Shown: piece after piece, positions 24,290-32,856 of the stretch
How the letters are laid out: each line of letters begins with the position of its first letter
Numbering within the stretch: the first letter of the stretch is position 1
From: a bacterium
Lineage (GTDB): Bacteria > Cyanobacteriota > Vampirovibrionia > Gastranaerophilales > Gastranaerophilaceae
Reading direction: 5' to 3'
DNA length: 64,000 nt
Assembly (NCBI GenBank): GCA_017467605.1
Contig: JAFUSQ010000036.1
Coordinates: 37,560-101,559, forward strand
Position numbers and translations under genes: made by a program
The notes under the pieces: model-generated
Database searches by the model: none
What the model was told of the DNA's origin: nothing
The model's input: the letters and a program-made list of their open reading frames with translations, nothing else

Positions 24290-26154
24290 TATCTTACCTC
24301 TTCAAATATTGTGTAATCACAATGATCTGTTTTTATTTCTAATCCATATCCGTTTTCAAATTCAAATCGGATTTCATCAAACATATCATCCCCATCTTTA
24401 CGTTCTATCCCTAAATGCGAAAAGTTCATAAAATAAACTTTATCGGTCTTGTTTATTTCAATATCTATAAGTTTTTTGCCGATAATATTTCTCATGAAAT
24501 TTTTGCTTACATCGGCTCCGTACAAATCCGTATCAATAGAATTAATATTTACGTTAACCAAACTGCCCGTCCAGTATTCGATTTCTAATCTTGTACCCTC
24601 AAAATCTAATATGACAGGGCTATCTAGCCATAAAACCGTCCTGCTTTCTTTCCACGGATAATATGATGGTTCATTTGATTTTTCACCCTCACAGTACCAT
24701 TCGCCATTTTTATATTCAAAGTGTTCATCCCACATAGAGTTATATAATTCACCTGTATAAAAGATTTTATCTATAGTTTTGCCGATGATTTTATCTTTTA
24801 TTGATGCAAAATATTCTTCTAACGGTTTTGCATTTATAATTCTTGTGGACTTCCATTCTTTTGGTAAATTTTTGCGAGGAAATTCATATCCAATATTTTT
24901 AATAAGTTTACTAATCTCACCATAATCAATTATTTCCTGAGTCCAATATAATAGAATAGCAAGTTTATTTACTTCTATCCAATGCTTTAAATTTTCCATA
25001 ATATATTCATTAAATCTCGGTTTAACTCCGTTAATTATTTCTCCGTTCAATTTCATTTTTATCCAATTATAATTACGTTTATCTTCGTAATCGTTTTGAA
25101 CTATCAGATATGGCGGTTCATTTTCAATCTTTCCCATACTTTGTAGCACTAACTCAACATTCATCGGTAAACCTGTTTGAGTTTTATCTAATGGTGCTGT
25201 TATCCAACCAATTTGTTGATTTGGGGTTTCGTAATACAAAATATTTTCAGGGTTCAACTCATCCCACATTGCAGCAGCATAATCATAGAAACAAATTTCT
25301 TCGTTCAGATATTTTGTAGTACCATTAGTTATTTTTCTGCGGATTTCTTCAATATATAAGCGTTCTAAGTCCGAAATTTTGTAAGGGCTTCCATCTACTG
25401 CAATAAGCCTTTTATAATTAATACCACAGGAGATAGTTAAATATAATTTCAAAACGACATTAAAACCATTCAGGGATATAGCTTTTTTGAATTTCTTTGC
25501 ATACTTATCCTTTACGGCAACATTAAAATAAGCATCCGAATCAGGCTTTTCTGCCGTAACATAATAAATGAAGTGAGTAGTTTCGGTTATTACTTTTATT
25601 ATTGGTTTACCTTCCTTATTTATATATACTTCACCTAAATCATCAGAGTTTACCTGTGCCATTCCATTATTAAAAGAATGGCAGTCTTTAAATTTTCCAA
25701 ACGGCACAACTACATTATTATACTTATCAATAAAGCCTTCTTCGTTATCAAAATTTGTAACAAGCATCAATTCATCACTAATTCCTGTTACGGATTTATA
25801 TTCAAACGGAACGATAACTTTTCCGTTTGTATCAATAACTCCGACTTTTCCATTTTGCACGACAGGATATACCCCTTTATGCAATCTGTAATGCATCAAG
25901 GCCTCTTTTGTGAAATTATTCGGATAATATATCGGAAAATCTATTTTATTACCCTGAGTATCAATCACCATATTTTGACCATCTTTTCTGACAACAAAGT
26001 AGTTTCTTACAGGGATATAAGAGATTTTTTCAAACAAATAATCCGTAATGAATTTCTGTTTCTTATTAGAATAGATAGCATATTTGCCATCTTTACAAGG
26101 TGCCATAAATTCGTCAGTATCTTTGAATATCATCTTATCTTGAATATTATCCAT
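24289..26154 (-). CDS. WG-repeat protein with unknown C-terminal domains, 621 residues
   Basis: Residues 1-200 contain about four WG repeats (KYAIYSNKKQKFITDYLFEK, KVGVIDTNGKVIVPFEYKS). A helical region with PPYLIVQNDY...NWIKMKL...LAILLYWTQEI (about 340-400) resembles small DUF4160-like domains. The last 200 residues are beta-rich and acidic (EYKNGEWYCEGEKSNEPSYY, MWDEHFEY). It is the largest member of the WG cluster and may link the repeat scaffold to an effector domain. GAGGAATAAGT is the ribosome site. The C-terminal function is not recognised. Confidence 0.75.
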   Translation of the reverse strand: MDNIQDKMIFKDTDEFMAPCKDGKYAIYSNKKQKFITDYLFEKISYIPVRNYFVVRKDGQNMVIDTQGNKIDFPIYYPNNFTKEALMHYRLHKGVYPVVQNGKVGVIDTNGKVIVPFEYKSVTGISDELMLVTNFDNEEGFIDKYNNVVVPFGKFKDCHSFNNGMAQVNSDDLGEVYINKEGKPIIKVITETTHFIYYVTAEKPDSDAYFNVAVKDKYAKKFKKAISLNGFNVVLKLYLTISCGINYKRLIAVDGSPYKISDLERLYIEEIRRKITNGTTKYLNEEICFYDYAAAMWDELNPENILYYETPNQQIGWITAPLDKTQTGLPMNVELVLQSMGKIENEPPYLIVQNDYEDKRNYNWIKMKLNGEIINGVKPRFNEYIMENLKHWIEVNKLAILLYWTQEIIDYGEISKLIKNIGYEFPRKNLPKEWKSTRIINAKPLEEYFASIKDKIIGKTIDKIFYTGELYNSMWDEHFEYKNGEWYCEGEKSNEPSYYPWKESRTVLWLDSPVILDFEGTRLEIEYWTGSLVNVNINSIDTDLYGADVSKNFMRNIIGKKLIDIEINKTDKVYFMNFSHLGIERKDGDDMFDEIRFEFENGYGLEIKTDHCDYTIFEEVR

Positions 26155-26163
26155 ACTTATTCC

Positions 26164-27384
26164 TCAAATTTTTATTTTCAAAATTTTGCCTGTTTTATCT
26201 ATATAGACATCGCCCTGATCTTTTGTCCAAACACAAACAAAACCGTCTTTAAATCTTGAACACCAGTGTACGTGCATATCTTCACTGAAAGTAAGCACAA
26301 TGTTATTGTGCTTATCAATAAAATATTCATTCTCACCCTTGCGGGCATATATTAAACCTTCACAGCAGAAGTTTAGTCTGTCATATTCAAATGGTATTAC
26401 TACCTGTCCATCTAAATTTATCATCCCTGCTTTATTATCTTTATAAACAGCACATACACCCTCTTGGAATGTTTCATGACAATCGTGGTACATTATCGGG
26501 GTAATTTCATTTCCTTCGGTATCAATAAATCCATCAACATTATTTATGGATACCATAAATCTTCCCTCTTGAAAAAATCCGATAAAATTGTACTTGAAAT
26601 CTGTTATAAACCCTTTCTTTTTAGTAGAATATATTGCTTTTAAATTACCCTTCAACAGAATAATAAACTCACCTGCATTATCGTCATTATCCGAAATTAG
26701 TTGAGCATCATCGTAGATAAAATCTTCTATTACGTTATTATAACGATCAATTAAACCCCACATATCACCTTTACGAGCAGGATAAACAGTACATTCTCTT
26801 GTACACCAACAATCTATTTCATCGTATTGAAAATCTACAACAACCTCGTTGTTTTTGTTTATCAGACCGTATTTACCATTCTTTTTGGCATTAATAAGAT
26901 TGTTTTTGCATACACAAATTTCTTCATATTCAAACGGAATAATTGTACGATTGAAACAATCAACCATACCACATTTACCGTTCAAATATTCTGCGGCTAC
27001 TCCCTCTGAAAAATAACAGCCATCATCATACATACAAGGTACAACTTCTTTTCCGTTAATATCAATTTGACCGTGTTTACCGTTTCTTGTAACTTCAAAA
27101 AATCCTTCTTCAGAACCGCCACAAATAGTGTTATAAATAAACTCAGTCAGAAATTCTCCTTTGTTGTTCATTAAAGCATACTTTCCTTGATTATCCATAA
27201 CAAAAGCTACATCTTCATCTTCAAATTCGTTGACTATCATATCCCTGTCAGGAAGTTCAAAGAGTTTTTCACCTTTTGTATTTATACAAATCCTTGGACC
27301 GTAATCTGCTTTACCGTTGATTACACCGTCAAAATGTATAAAAGCTTTTCCTTTTTTAAAATTACTTAATTCATATCCATGCAT
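26164..27384 (-). CDS. WG-repeat protein, 406 residues
   Basis: A cytoplasmic protein made of eight to nine WG repeats, for example KHGQIDINGKEVVPCMYDD, KCGMVDCFNRTIIPFEYEE, KYGLINKNNEVVVDFQYDE and KAGMINLDGQVVIPFEYDR. Its ATG (AAGGAACAGAAATA upstream) lies inside the end of the 474-residue gene, so the two are coupled. It is the first of three consecutive WG proteins. Repeat-unit sequences differ between the three proteins, which points to old duplications rather than recent amplification. Confidence 0.85.
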   Translation of the reverse strand: MHGYELSNFKKGKAFIHFDGVINGKADYGPRICINTKGEKLFELPDRDMIVNEFEDEDVAFVMDNQGKYALMNNKGEFLTEFIYNTICGGSEEGFFEVTRNGKHGQIDINGKEVVPCMYDDGCYFSEGVAAEYLNGKCGMVDCFNRTIIPFEYEEICVCKNNLINAKKNGKYGLINKNNEVVVDFQYDEIDCWCTRECTVYPARKGDMWGLIDRYNNVIEDFIYDDAQLISDNDDNAGEFIILLKGNLKAIYSTKKKGFITDFKYNFIGFFQEGRFMVSINNVDGFIDTEGNEITPIMYHDCHETFQEGVCAVYKDNKAGMINLDGQVVIPFEYDRLNFCCEGLIYARKGENEYFIDKHNNIVLTFSEDMHVHWCSRFKDGFVCVWTKDQGDVYIDKTGKILKIKI

Positions 27385-28795
27385 TATTTCTGTTCCTTAT
27401 ATTTCCGAAATCGGTTATATCATTTAGAGCATTTTTAAAACATTCTATAAATTGCTTTTTATCAACCTCAAAAGCATAAAGTTTCTTATGTAAATAATGA
27501 TAACAGGCAACAATTACCGTATTATTTGATTCTGTATCACTATTCCATAAGTGCATTTTGTCTTGGTCATATCCCCCCAAAGAAAAACGTACATAATCTC
27601 TCGTTTCAGCTTTATCAAGGGCGTGTCTGATTTTTTTATTTTTAGAATAATCAAATTCGATATCACAAATAATTTTCTCGGCACATTTTATCTTCAGCCG
27701 ACAAATCAAACATTCAATATAATTTTCGTTTGAATCTCCAAATTCCTTATAGCTATCGGCATACGATTTTATTTGCTCATCAGGATTAGGATATAATTTA
27801 GAATCTATGCATACGTCATATTTCAGTTGCCCATGAAAAGACTTAATCTTTTGCTTAGGTATTGGCATAACCTCATTTTCTGAGTACCACTGTTTTGTAT
27901 CTCTTGAATATACCCAATTATTTTCAATTCTACCTGACATTTCTGTTTTAAGATTTTTTCTTATTTTATCCATAGGGAGTTTGATTAAGGCTTTATTACT
28001 TCTATTCCAATCAAACAAATTTGCACTAAATTGTTCGGAAAAATCAAAGTCTAAAATTTTTCCATCCGACTTTAAGTTTTCCCAATATGTAATATCTGCT
28101 TGTTCATCACCTTCAAGATAAACGCCAAATTCCCATACGTTTTCAAGTGTTTTATATGCAATATCAAATACCCTAATGTGTCTTTTAGGTTGATAATTCT
28201 TTTTGAATTCATCAGGATTTTGGAAATATTTATCAAGCTCTTTTATTGTATATTTTATTTTGTTCACCCAATTAGAGTAAGTCTTTCTCGGCTTTTTCTT
28301 AACATCTGCTGCCATTTGCAGAATATCAAGCATTTGTTTTAAAAAGGTGTCCTTGTTAATCAGAATATCAGCTAAAAACTTCTTTTCTCCATCATTTTCA
28401 AATATTTCACTATGAAATACAGACACTCTGATATTATTACTATCAACAGGAGTTGTTAGGAGCATATATGCACTGCCTTCATCATCAAACGGGCAAAGTA
28501 GTGATTTATTATCCGTAAATGCCAATTGTGGGAGAAAATTTAGAAAATCTTCTATAAAATCACCGAGGTAATCTTGTGTTTGAATATGTGCACCTTCAAT
28601 ATAAAGGTCAAAGTAATCATCAATATCACCCCAAAAATCCCATTGAGTGCCAGTGGAGTCAAATTTTTCAACAGATTTAGGTGCTTGGTTTTTATGCATA
28701 TCTGATATGATTTCTTTCTCATTAAAGAAATCAAAATCGTAATCAGCATCTTCAATTTCAAACCATTCTAATCGTTTTCTATCTGTCATATTCAC
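27371..28795 (-). CDS. Unknown 474-residue protein in the WG-repeat operon
   Basis: An acidic soluble protein (MTDRKRLEWFEIEDADYDFD near its start). It contains two similar halves of mixed alpha/beta sequence, each with a beta stretch followed by a helix (LINKDTFLKQMLDILQMAAD in the first, EVDKKQFIECFKNALNDITD in the last). No known family. The frame can start at a GTG (28795) or at the ATG two codons later. It overlaps the following WG gene and follows the 60-residue gene in the same operon. Confidence 0.65.
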   Translation of the reverse strand: MNMTDRKRLEWFEIEDADYDFDFFNEKEIISDMHKNQAPKSVEKFDSTGTQWDFWGDIDDYFDLYIEGAHIQTQDYLGDFIEDFLNFLPQLAFTDNKSLLCPFDDEGSAYMLLTTPVDSNNIRVSVFHSEIFENDGEKKFLADILINKDTFLKQMLDILQMAADVKKKPRKTYSNWVNKIKYTIKELDKYFQNPDEFKKNYQPKRHIRVFDIAYKTLENVWEFGVYLEGDEQADITYWENLKSDGKILDFDFSEQFSANLFDWNRSNKALIKLPMDKIRKNLKTEMSGRIENNWVYSRDTKQWYSENEVMPIPKQKIKSFHGQLKYDVCIDSKLYPNPDEQIKSYADSYKEFGDSNENYIECLICRLKIKCAEKIICDIEFDYSKNKKIRHALDKAETRDYVRFSLGGYDQDKMHLWNSDTESNNTVIVACYHYLHKKLYAFEVDKKQFIECFKNALNDITDFGNIRNRNNAWI

Positions 28796-28852
28796 CTGAG
28801 AACATTTTGAGTCCGCCTCGGACTAAGTTTGTTATTCATATATCGAATTATT

Positions 28853-29035
28853 TTAAGAATGTTCAATCCTTTCAAATAAAGGTTTATCATTATCATCTAG
28901 TTTTACATAGAAAAACGGAATACATAATTCACTCCTTGCCGTCTTTTTGACTAAAGGTGAATGAATAAATTTAATATTCAAATCTTCGTGTATTATATTT
29001 TGAAGTCTTTTATTTATCTGATTCCACTGTTTCAT
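28853..29035 (-). CDS. Small protein of 60 residues, unknown
   Basis: A short protein (MKQWNQINKRLQNIIHEDLN, ending PLFERIEHS) with an excellent ribosome site (AAAGGGATAATTT). It begins three bases after the stop of the 434-residue gene. No family is recognised; it may be the N-terminal remainder of a longer protein, although no continuation was found in other frames. Confidence 0.55.
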   Translation of the reverse strand: MKQWNQINKRLQNIIHEDLNIKFIHSPLVKKTARSELCIPFFYVKLDDNDKPLFERIEHS

Positions 29036-29038
29036 AAA

Positions 29039-30343
29039 TTATCCCTTTATTAATTCCGTATAATCAGGCATTGGCAGGTCAAACGATAGAGCTTCAATTT
29101 CTGTAAACCTGTCGGTATCTTTTTCAGGTGGTATATCAAATTCAGAGTCGCCCCAACCCCAACCTGCTGTATTGTGGTTATATTCAAATATCAACTGCTG
29201 CCAATTAGTTTTGACATACTTTTTGTAAGCATCATAGAGCTGTCCGCTGCCATAGTCATCTGCTCTATCACTTGGAGAATTTAGGAAATTCACAAGCTCT
29301 TTTATTTCTTTTTTCGTGAGTTCCCATCTTTTTGCCTTGGTGTTCCCACGTTTGTAAATCCCTTTTATGTGGTATGTCGGGGATTTAAAATTGATTACGG
29401 CAACTGTTGTAAACCCTTCGCTAATTAGCATAAAATATGGTTCTTCACCAATTTCAGGGTGGTCATAAACCCAAATATTATTGAAAGATTTGCCCGTAAA
29501 AACTCTATGGATGCTCCATTCGTGCAACTCATCAATCGGTGCAATTGTAAGTTTTGCAAGCTCCATGAGCCAATAATTTTTTATCCCGTACTGATGGTTT
29601 ATTTCATTAGCCAACTGCAAAAATTCTTTTTTACATTGAAGTTTTTGATAATTTGAGAGCTTTGCAGATAAATCATCAAGCACAACGTCTTGAACCGTTT
29701 CAGGTGGCAGGAATTCCCATTTACCGTCAATTTTCTCACTCTTTGTTGGAATGTACAATTTCATCTCAACTTGATTTTTTAAATCATAAGCATAAATGTT
29801 TGTGATGAAATTGCCGTCCCCGTCCCATTTTGAATAAAACTGATAACGTTCGGTTCTGAAAATATCTTTTGAATAGTTGCTCAGGAATTTGATTACTTTG
29901 TAATACGGCAAATCCACAGCCTCATTGATTTCTGACGGCAAATCAATAAAATCAAAAAACTCATCAGGTGTGAAAGTATAACGTGGATCTTTTAAGGCGA
30001 CAACCTCAAATGAGATATCCTTCAACGTTTTTGGATATTTGTTGCGCAATTTTATCCTGTATAATTCCACCAAACTCATTGAAGAAATTATCCGATGCCT
30101 GTTTTTGTCAAATTCACACGAAACATTTGCCACATAAATAATTCCGTTTATCAGAAAAATCTGTTTCCATTTGTGATGACAAAGAAAATAAACAGTTTCA
30201 GACGCGGAAATATTGCACTGTTTTTTAATCAGTTCAATTTCTTTTTTCAAAAACTGTGTATATTTAGGATTTCCGACTTTTGATTTTATGGTTTTTAGTT
30301 GCATATTCTTATCATAAACTTTGATTACGTCTATATAGGACAT
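29039..30343 (-). CDS. Unknown 434-residue protein, first gene of the WG operon
   Basis: A soluble protein of unknown family. It has two beta-rich parts and a C-terminal stretch WQQLIFEYNHNTAGWGWGDS, FDIPPEKDTDRFTEIEALSF that is rich in Trp and Gly. The ATG at 30343 (MSYIDVIKVY) is chosen because AGGATTACTT lies upstream; a frame to 30424 would start at a TTG without a proper site, and ATG 30304 is another option. Two AAGTAATC sites directly upstream suggest control by the adjacent XRE repressor. It leads the operon running to 21373. Confidence 0.6.
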   Translation of the reverse strand: MSYIDVIKVYDKNMQLKTIKSKVGNPKYTQFLKKEIELIKKQCNISASETVYFLCHHKWKQIFLINGIIYVANVSCEFDKNRHRIISSMSLVELYRIKLRNKYPKTLKDISFEVVALKDPRYTFTPDEFFDFIDLPSEINEAVDLPYYKVIKFLSNYSKDIFRTERYQFYSKWDGDGNFITNIYAYDLKNQVEMKLYIPTKSEKIDGKWEFLPPETVQDVVLDDLSAKLSNYQKLQCKKEFLQLANEINHQYGIKNYWLMELAKLTIAPIDELHEWSIHRVFTGKSFNNIWVYDHPEIGEEPYFMLISEGFTTVAVINFKSPTYHIKGIYKRGNTKAKRWELTKKEIKELVNFLNSPSDRADDYGSGQLYDAYKKYVKTNWQQLIFEYNHNTAGWGWGDSEFDIPPEKDTDRFTEIEALSFDLPMPDYTELIKG

Positions 30344-30348
30344 ATTAT

Positions 30349-30376
30349 AAGTAATCCTATATAGAGAAAAGTAATC
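30349..30376. promoter_or_regulatory. Direct repeat AAGTAATC, candidate operator of the leftward operon
   Basis: AAGTAATC occurs at 30349-30356 and 30369-30376, 20 bp apart, immediately upstream of the first gene of the leftward operon. The same octamer forms an inverted repeat in the divergent promoter at 30925-30945. A looser form (GTAATTACTT) lies at 30854-30863 near the XRE gene start. Confidence 0.6.
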
Positions 30377-30490
30377 ATGTGCATTACCTATAAATATGAT
30401 AACGCACGTTTTGTTTTTCTTCAAGTCCCCATAAGAGTTTTAGGAAACAAAAATTCACAAAAAAGCGTAGATTTTAATAAAAATATCGTT

Positions 30491-30817
30491 TTAAATGTGC
30501 TTAAGAAGTGCTGTTATAACTTCGGCACAAGCATCCAATTGTTTTTCAGAGGAATTATCTATAATTTTTTGGAGCAGTATTTTCTTTGGAGAAGTTTTAT
30601 TATCCAAATTTGTAAATCCGAAATCACCTAATGTAAGGTTAAGGGTATCAAGTATTTTTAGGAAAGTTTCAAGGGTAGGAATACTTTTACTTGTTTCAAT
30701 TTTGCTCATGTGTTTTTCAGAGATACCGATTTTTTCAGCTAATTCAAGCTGTGTGAGATTAGCATCCTGTCTTTTGTTCTTGATTACTTTTGCAATACTT
30801 TCTTTATTAATTTCCAT
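30491..30817 (-). CDS. XRE-family repressor of the divergent operons
   Basis: A 108-residue protein with a canonical HTH (VIKNKRQDANLTQLELAEKI, GISEKHMSKIETSKSIPTLE) and a short C-terminal helix for dimerisation. AAGGGGTG precedes the ATG. It stands between two operons that read away from it, and the octamer AAGTAATC is found at both control regions. It is therefore the likely repressor of both and of itself. The recognition of AAGTAATC is an inference from placement. Confidence 0.85.
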   Translation of the reverse strand: MEINKESIAKVIKNKRQDANLTQLELAEKIGISEKHMSKIETSKSIPTLETFLKILDTLNLTLGDFGFTNLDNKTSPKKILLQKIIDNSSEKQLDACAEVITALLKHI

Positions 30818-30899
30818 GATACACCCCTTATCTTTATTGATTTTACTATTTTTGTAATTACTTCTTAACTATATGGATGATTAGTTTTCGCTCTCTATA

Positions 30900-30945
30900 T
30901 TGACTAAATAATTTTCGCATGATAAAGTAATCGCATAGATTACTT
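30900..30945 (+). promoter_or_regulatory. Promoter with overlapping operator for the rightward operon
   Basis: TTGACT (30900-30905), a 17-base spacer and TAAAGT (30923-30928) form the promoter. The inverted repeat AAGTAATC-gcata-GATTACTT (30925-30945) covers the -10 and start region, a classic repression layout. Confidence 0.7.
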
Positions 30946-30984
30946 AGTCTATAAGTATGATTAGTGTTAAAGGAGAAACAAATT

Positions 30985-31170
30985 ATGGCTATAGGAATGG
31001 CTCAACAAAAAGGAACAAACGTTTATGTTTATGACGAAAACAATCGTCAATTGTGGACAAGATGGGGTGAATTACAAGGTTATACATCATCTACCGTTAC
31101 CATTAAAAATGGTAATCAACTCTATATGTATGATGAAAGAGGAACACAAAAAGGCTCAAGAGCTTGTTAG
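30985..31170 (+). CDS. Small beta-rich protein, paralogue group member 1
   Basis: A 61-residue protein starting MAIGMAQQKGTNVYVYDENN. It consists of predicted beta strands and turns: LQGYTSSTVTIKNGNQLYMY then DERGTQKGSR. The pattern 'L.G....TVT...G..Y.YDE.G......R' recurs in the 63- and 76-residue proteins downstream. The start is set at 30985, behind AAAGGAGAAACAAATT. It is first in the rightward operon under the XRE operator. No named family; beta barrels of this size often mediate protein contacts. Confidence 0.7.
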   Translation: MAIGMAQQKGTNVYVYDENNRQLWTRWGELQGYTSSTVTIKNGNQLYMYDERGTQKGSRAC

Positions 31171-31206
31171 TGTTGGTTAAAAATAGGGATAAAAGGAGTA
31201 ACAATT

Positions 31207-31398
31207 ATGGACAAAGTTCGTTCTGTTGAAGAAACAAGTAGTGGTTTGGTTGTAAAATTTGAAAATGGTGGTTCAAGAACATTAAGTACAGGTAGTAGTG
31301 CTCAACTTGTCCGTTGGGATGATGAGGGTGTCACCTATAGACAAAATGGAGAAATGAAACATTATAGTTTCAGAACAAGTGCTTATACAAGATTATAA
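31207..31398 (+). CDS. Small beta-rich protein, paralogue group member 2
   Basis: A 63-residue protein (MDKVRSVEETSSGLVVKFEN). The second half, LVRWDDEGVTYRQNGEMKHY then SFRTSAYTRL, aligns with the C-terminal strands of the neighbouring small proteins. GGAG lies 9 bases before the ATG. It follows member 1 by 36 bases in the same operon and shares its unknown role. Confidence 0.7.
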   Translation: MDKVRSVEETSSGLVVKFENGGSRTLSTGSSAQLVRWDDEGVTYRQNGEMKHYSFRTSAYTRL

Positions 31399-31409
31399 AA
31401 GGAGTTTAA

Positions 31410-31496
31410 ATGAAATTAACTGATTTTATTAAATATTCAATAATAGTTGGCATTGGGTACGTTATTTTTAATGTCATTAAATCTTTAATACATTAA
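31410..31496 (+). CDS. Small membrane peptide of 28 residues
   Basis: AAAAGGAGTTTAA precedes an ATG that encodes MKLTDFIKYSIIVGIGYVIF and eight more residues. Nearly the whole peptide is one membrane-spanning helix with a short amphipathic start. It lies 11 bases after member 2 of the beta-protein group and 36 bases before a polytopic membrane protein. The ribosome site and spacing support translation; the role is unknown. Confidence 0.55.
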   Translation: MKLTDFIKYSIIVGIGYVIFNVIKSLIH

Positions 31497-31532
31497 TTTG
31501 CGTTATACAATATTTTTGAATTTGAGGTAAAA

Positions 31533-32114
31533 ATGAATTTCAATGAATTTAATAAAAATATGAATGTAATTTCAAATGAATTTGAAGCATCTAATATTAT
31601 TAATGATGGAGATGAGTATAATGAACTCATCTCCTCTGATGATTATGTCGAACTTGTTCCTAATATGGGTAGGACATGGTATTATAAACCAGCATGTACC
31701 ATACTAGTTATACTTTATCTTGCATTACTACTTGGAACATTTGGATATGCTTTTATACAATTTGAATTTGCTACACATATAAGACCCGAATTTATTGACA
31801 ATTGGATAAAAACATTGGATAAATCTACACTACCATTGATTTTTCAAGAAAATCAAAAACATCCAATTGTTTTATTTGGGCTTTGGATAACATCTGTATT
31901 TTGGGGATTAAAAGCATTAGCAAGTCTTGAAAAATTATCTTCCCCATTCTTTTTCTTAATAAAATTGAAAGATATAATATCTGCAAATATAAAACCAATT
32001 ATTTTGGGTACAGCTTTTTTATTTATAATGAATAAACCATACATATATAAGGTCGCAATAGTGTACTTTATTATCGAATTTATATTGCTTTATTCAAAAA
32101 TTAATAAGGAGTAA
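31533..32114 (+). CDS. Polytopic membrane protein, unknown
   Basis: A 193-residue protein with an acidic cytoplasmic N-terminus (EFEASNIINDGDEYNELISS) and about four membrane helices. The helices include ILVILYLALLLGTFGYAFIQ, IVLFGLWITSVFWGLKALAS and paired helices near 150-190. GAGGTAAAA is the ribosome site. It lies amid the small beta proteins. It may anchor them at the inner membrane, but no family is recognised. Confidence 0.65.
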   Translation: MNFNEFNKNMNVISNEFEASNIINDGDEYNELISSDDYVELVPNMGRTWYYKPACTILVILYLALLLGTFGYAFIQFEFATHIRPEFIDNWIKTLDKSTLPLIFQENQKHPIVLFGLWITSVFWGLKALASLEKLSSPFFFLIKLKDIISANIKPIILGTAFLFIMNKPYIYKVAIVYFIIEFILLYSKINKE

Positions 32115-32119
32115 TATAA

Positions 32120-32350
32120 ATGAGCCCACAAATTACATACAAATATATTCGAGTACGTCAATTAATCCCAAATGCTACATATGCTGAGTATTGGGAGTTT
32201 GTTGATGGTAAAAAAGGTGGTTCAGGTGGTAGTCGTTCTTATCAAGGCAACTTGGTTAATTGGAGTGATACCATGGTAACAACCGATTGCAACGGTTTTG
32301 TCAGAACATTTGATGTGAACGGACATGTAATAAGCCAATATCGGAAATGA
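32120..32350 (+). CDS. Small beta-rich protein, paralogue group member 3
   Basis: A 76-residue protein (MSPQITYKYIRVRQLIPNAT) with a Gly/Ser loop (GGSGGSR). Its end, LVNWSDTMVTTDCNGFVRTF then DVNGHVISQYR, aligns with members 1 and 2 at the W/Y, VT, NG and terminal DxxG positions. AAGGAG lies upstream and the gap to the membrane protein is 5 bases. It belongs to the same family and operon. Confidence 0.7.
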   Translation: MSPQITYKYIRVRQLIPNATYAEYWEFVDGKKGGSGGSRSYQGNLVNWSDTMVTTDCNGFVRTFDVNGHVISQYRK

Positions 32351-32354
32351 TTAT

Positions 32355-32711
32355 ATGAAACCAACTCCGCAGACTTTAGAATCATTAGAAAAACACTTCT
32401 TGGAAGTTTATAAAATTCCTGAGTACCATTTGGAATATACTTGTGGTGCCGAGGATGAGGATGAAGATTGTCCAAGTGATGATACAGATTGTAAGGATTG
32501 CCCATATAAGGCTTTAGAATCTGTTGAAACTAAAATTTTAGATGAACATTGGGTTGAATTTATTGCTGTATGCGGAAACAAGAAAATGCTACGGTTCCCA
32601 TATAAAAATACTCTTGAGATGAAAAAACACGTTTTGCAGATAGTAACAAACAGCTATAAATTTCCACCAATAGTCAATGTTGTTAAAAAGTTTTTCCCGA
32701 CAGAAAGGTAA
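32355..32711 (+). CDS. Acidic Cys-rich protein, unknown
   Basis: A 118-residue protein with a central cluster of acidic residues and cysteines (CGAEDEDEDCPSDDTDCKDC), possibly a metal-binding loop. It is followed by a mixed alpha/beta part with a basic C-terminus (KKFFPTER). The gap to the previous gene is 4 bases. No family is recognised. The cysteine spacing C-x8-C-x6-C-x2-C would suit a single zinc site. Confidence 0.6.
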   Translation: MKPTPQTLESLEKHFLEVYKIPEYHLEYTCGAEDEDEDCPSDDTDCKDCPYKALESVETKILDEHWVEFIAVCGNKKMLRFPYKNTLEMKKHVLQIVTNSYKFPPIVNVVKKFFPTER

Positions 32712-32715
32712 TATT

Positions 32716-32850
32716 ATGACAGTTCCAGAATTAAATTATGCTCAAGAAGCTAAACACCAAAGAGAAATCAGACGTTTAAGAAAAGAATACAACCGAAAAA
32801 ATTGGTTTAAAAATTTTCTTGATCGTGTGGTAAAATTGTTTAAAAGGTAA
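32716..32850 (+). CDS. Small basic protein of 44 residues
   Basis: GAAAGGTAATATT precedes an ATG encoding MTVPELNYAQEAKHQREIRR and a further basic, amphipathic stretch (RKNWFKNFLDRVVKLFKR). It is probably one long helix that could bind a membrane surface or nucleic acid. It sits four bases after the acidic protein and six bases before the next gene, fully within the operon. Confidence 0.55.
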   Translation: MTVPELNYAQEAKHQREIRRLRKEYNRKNWFKNFLDRVVKLFKR

Positions 32851-32856
32851 GGAAAG

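Noticed and set aside
25678..26259. 193-codon plus-strand frame
   Set aside because: It is antisense to two WG-repeat genes with good start signals. Its composition reflects the repeats on the other strand.
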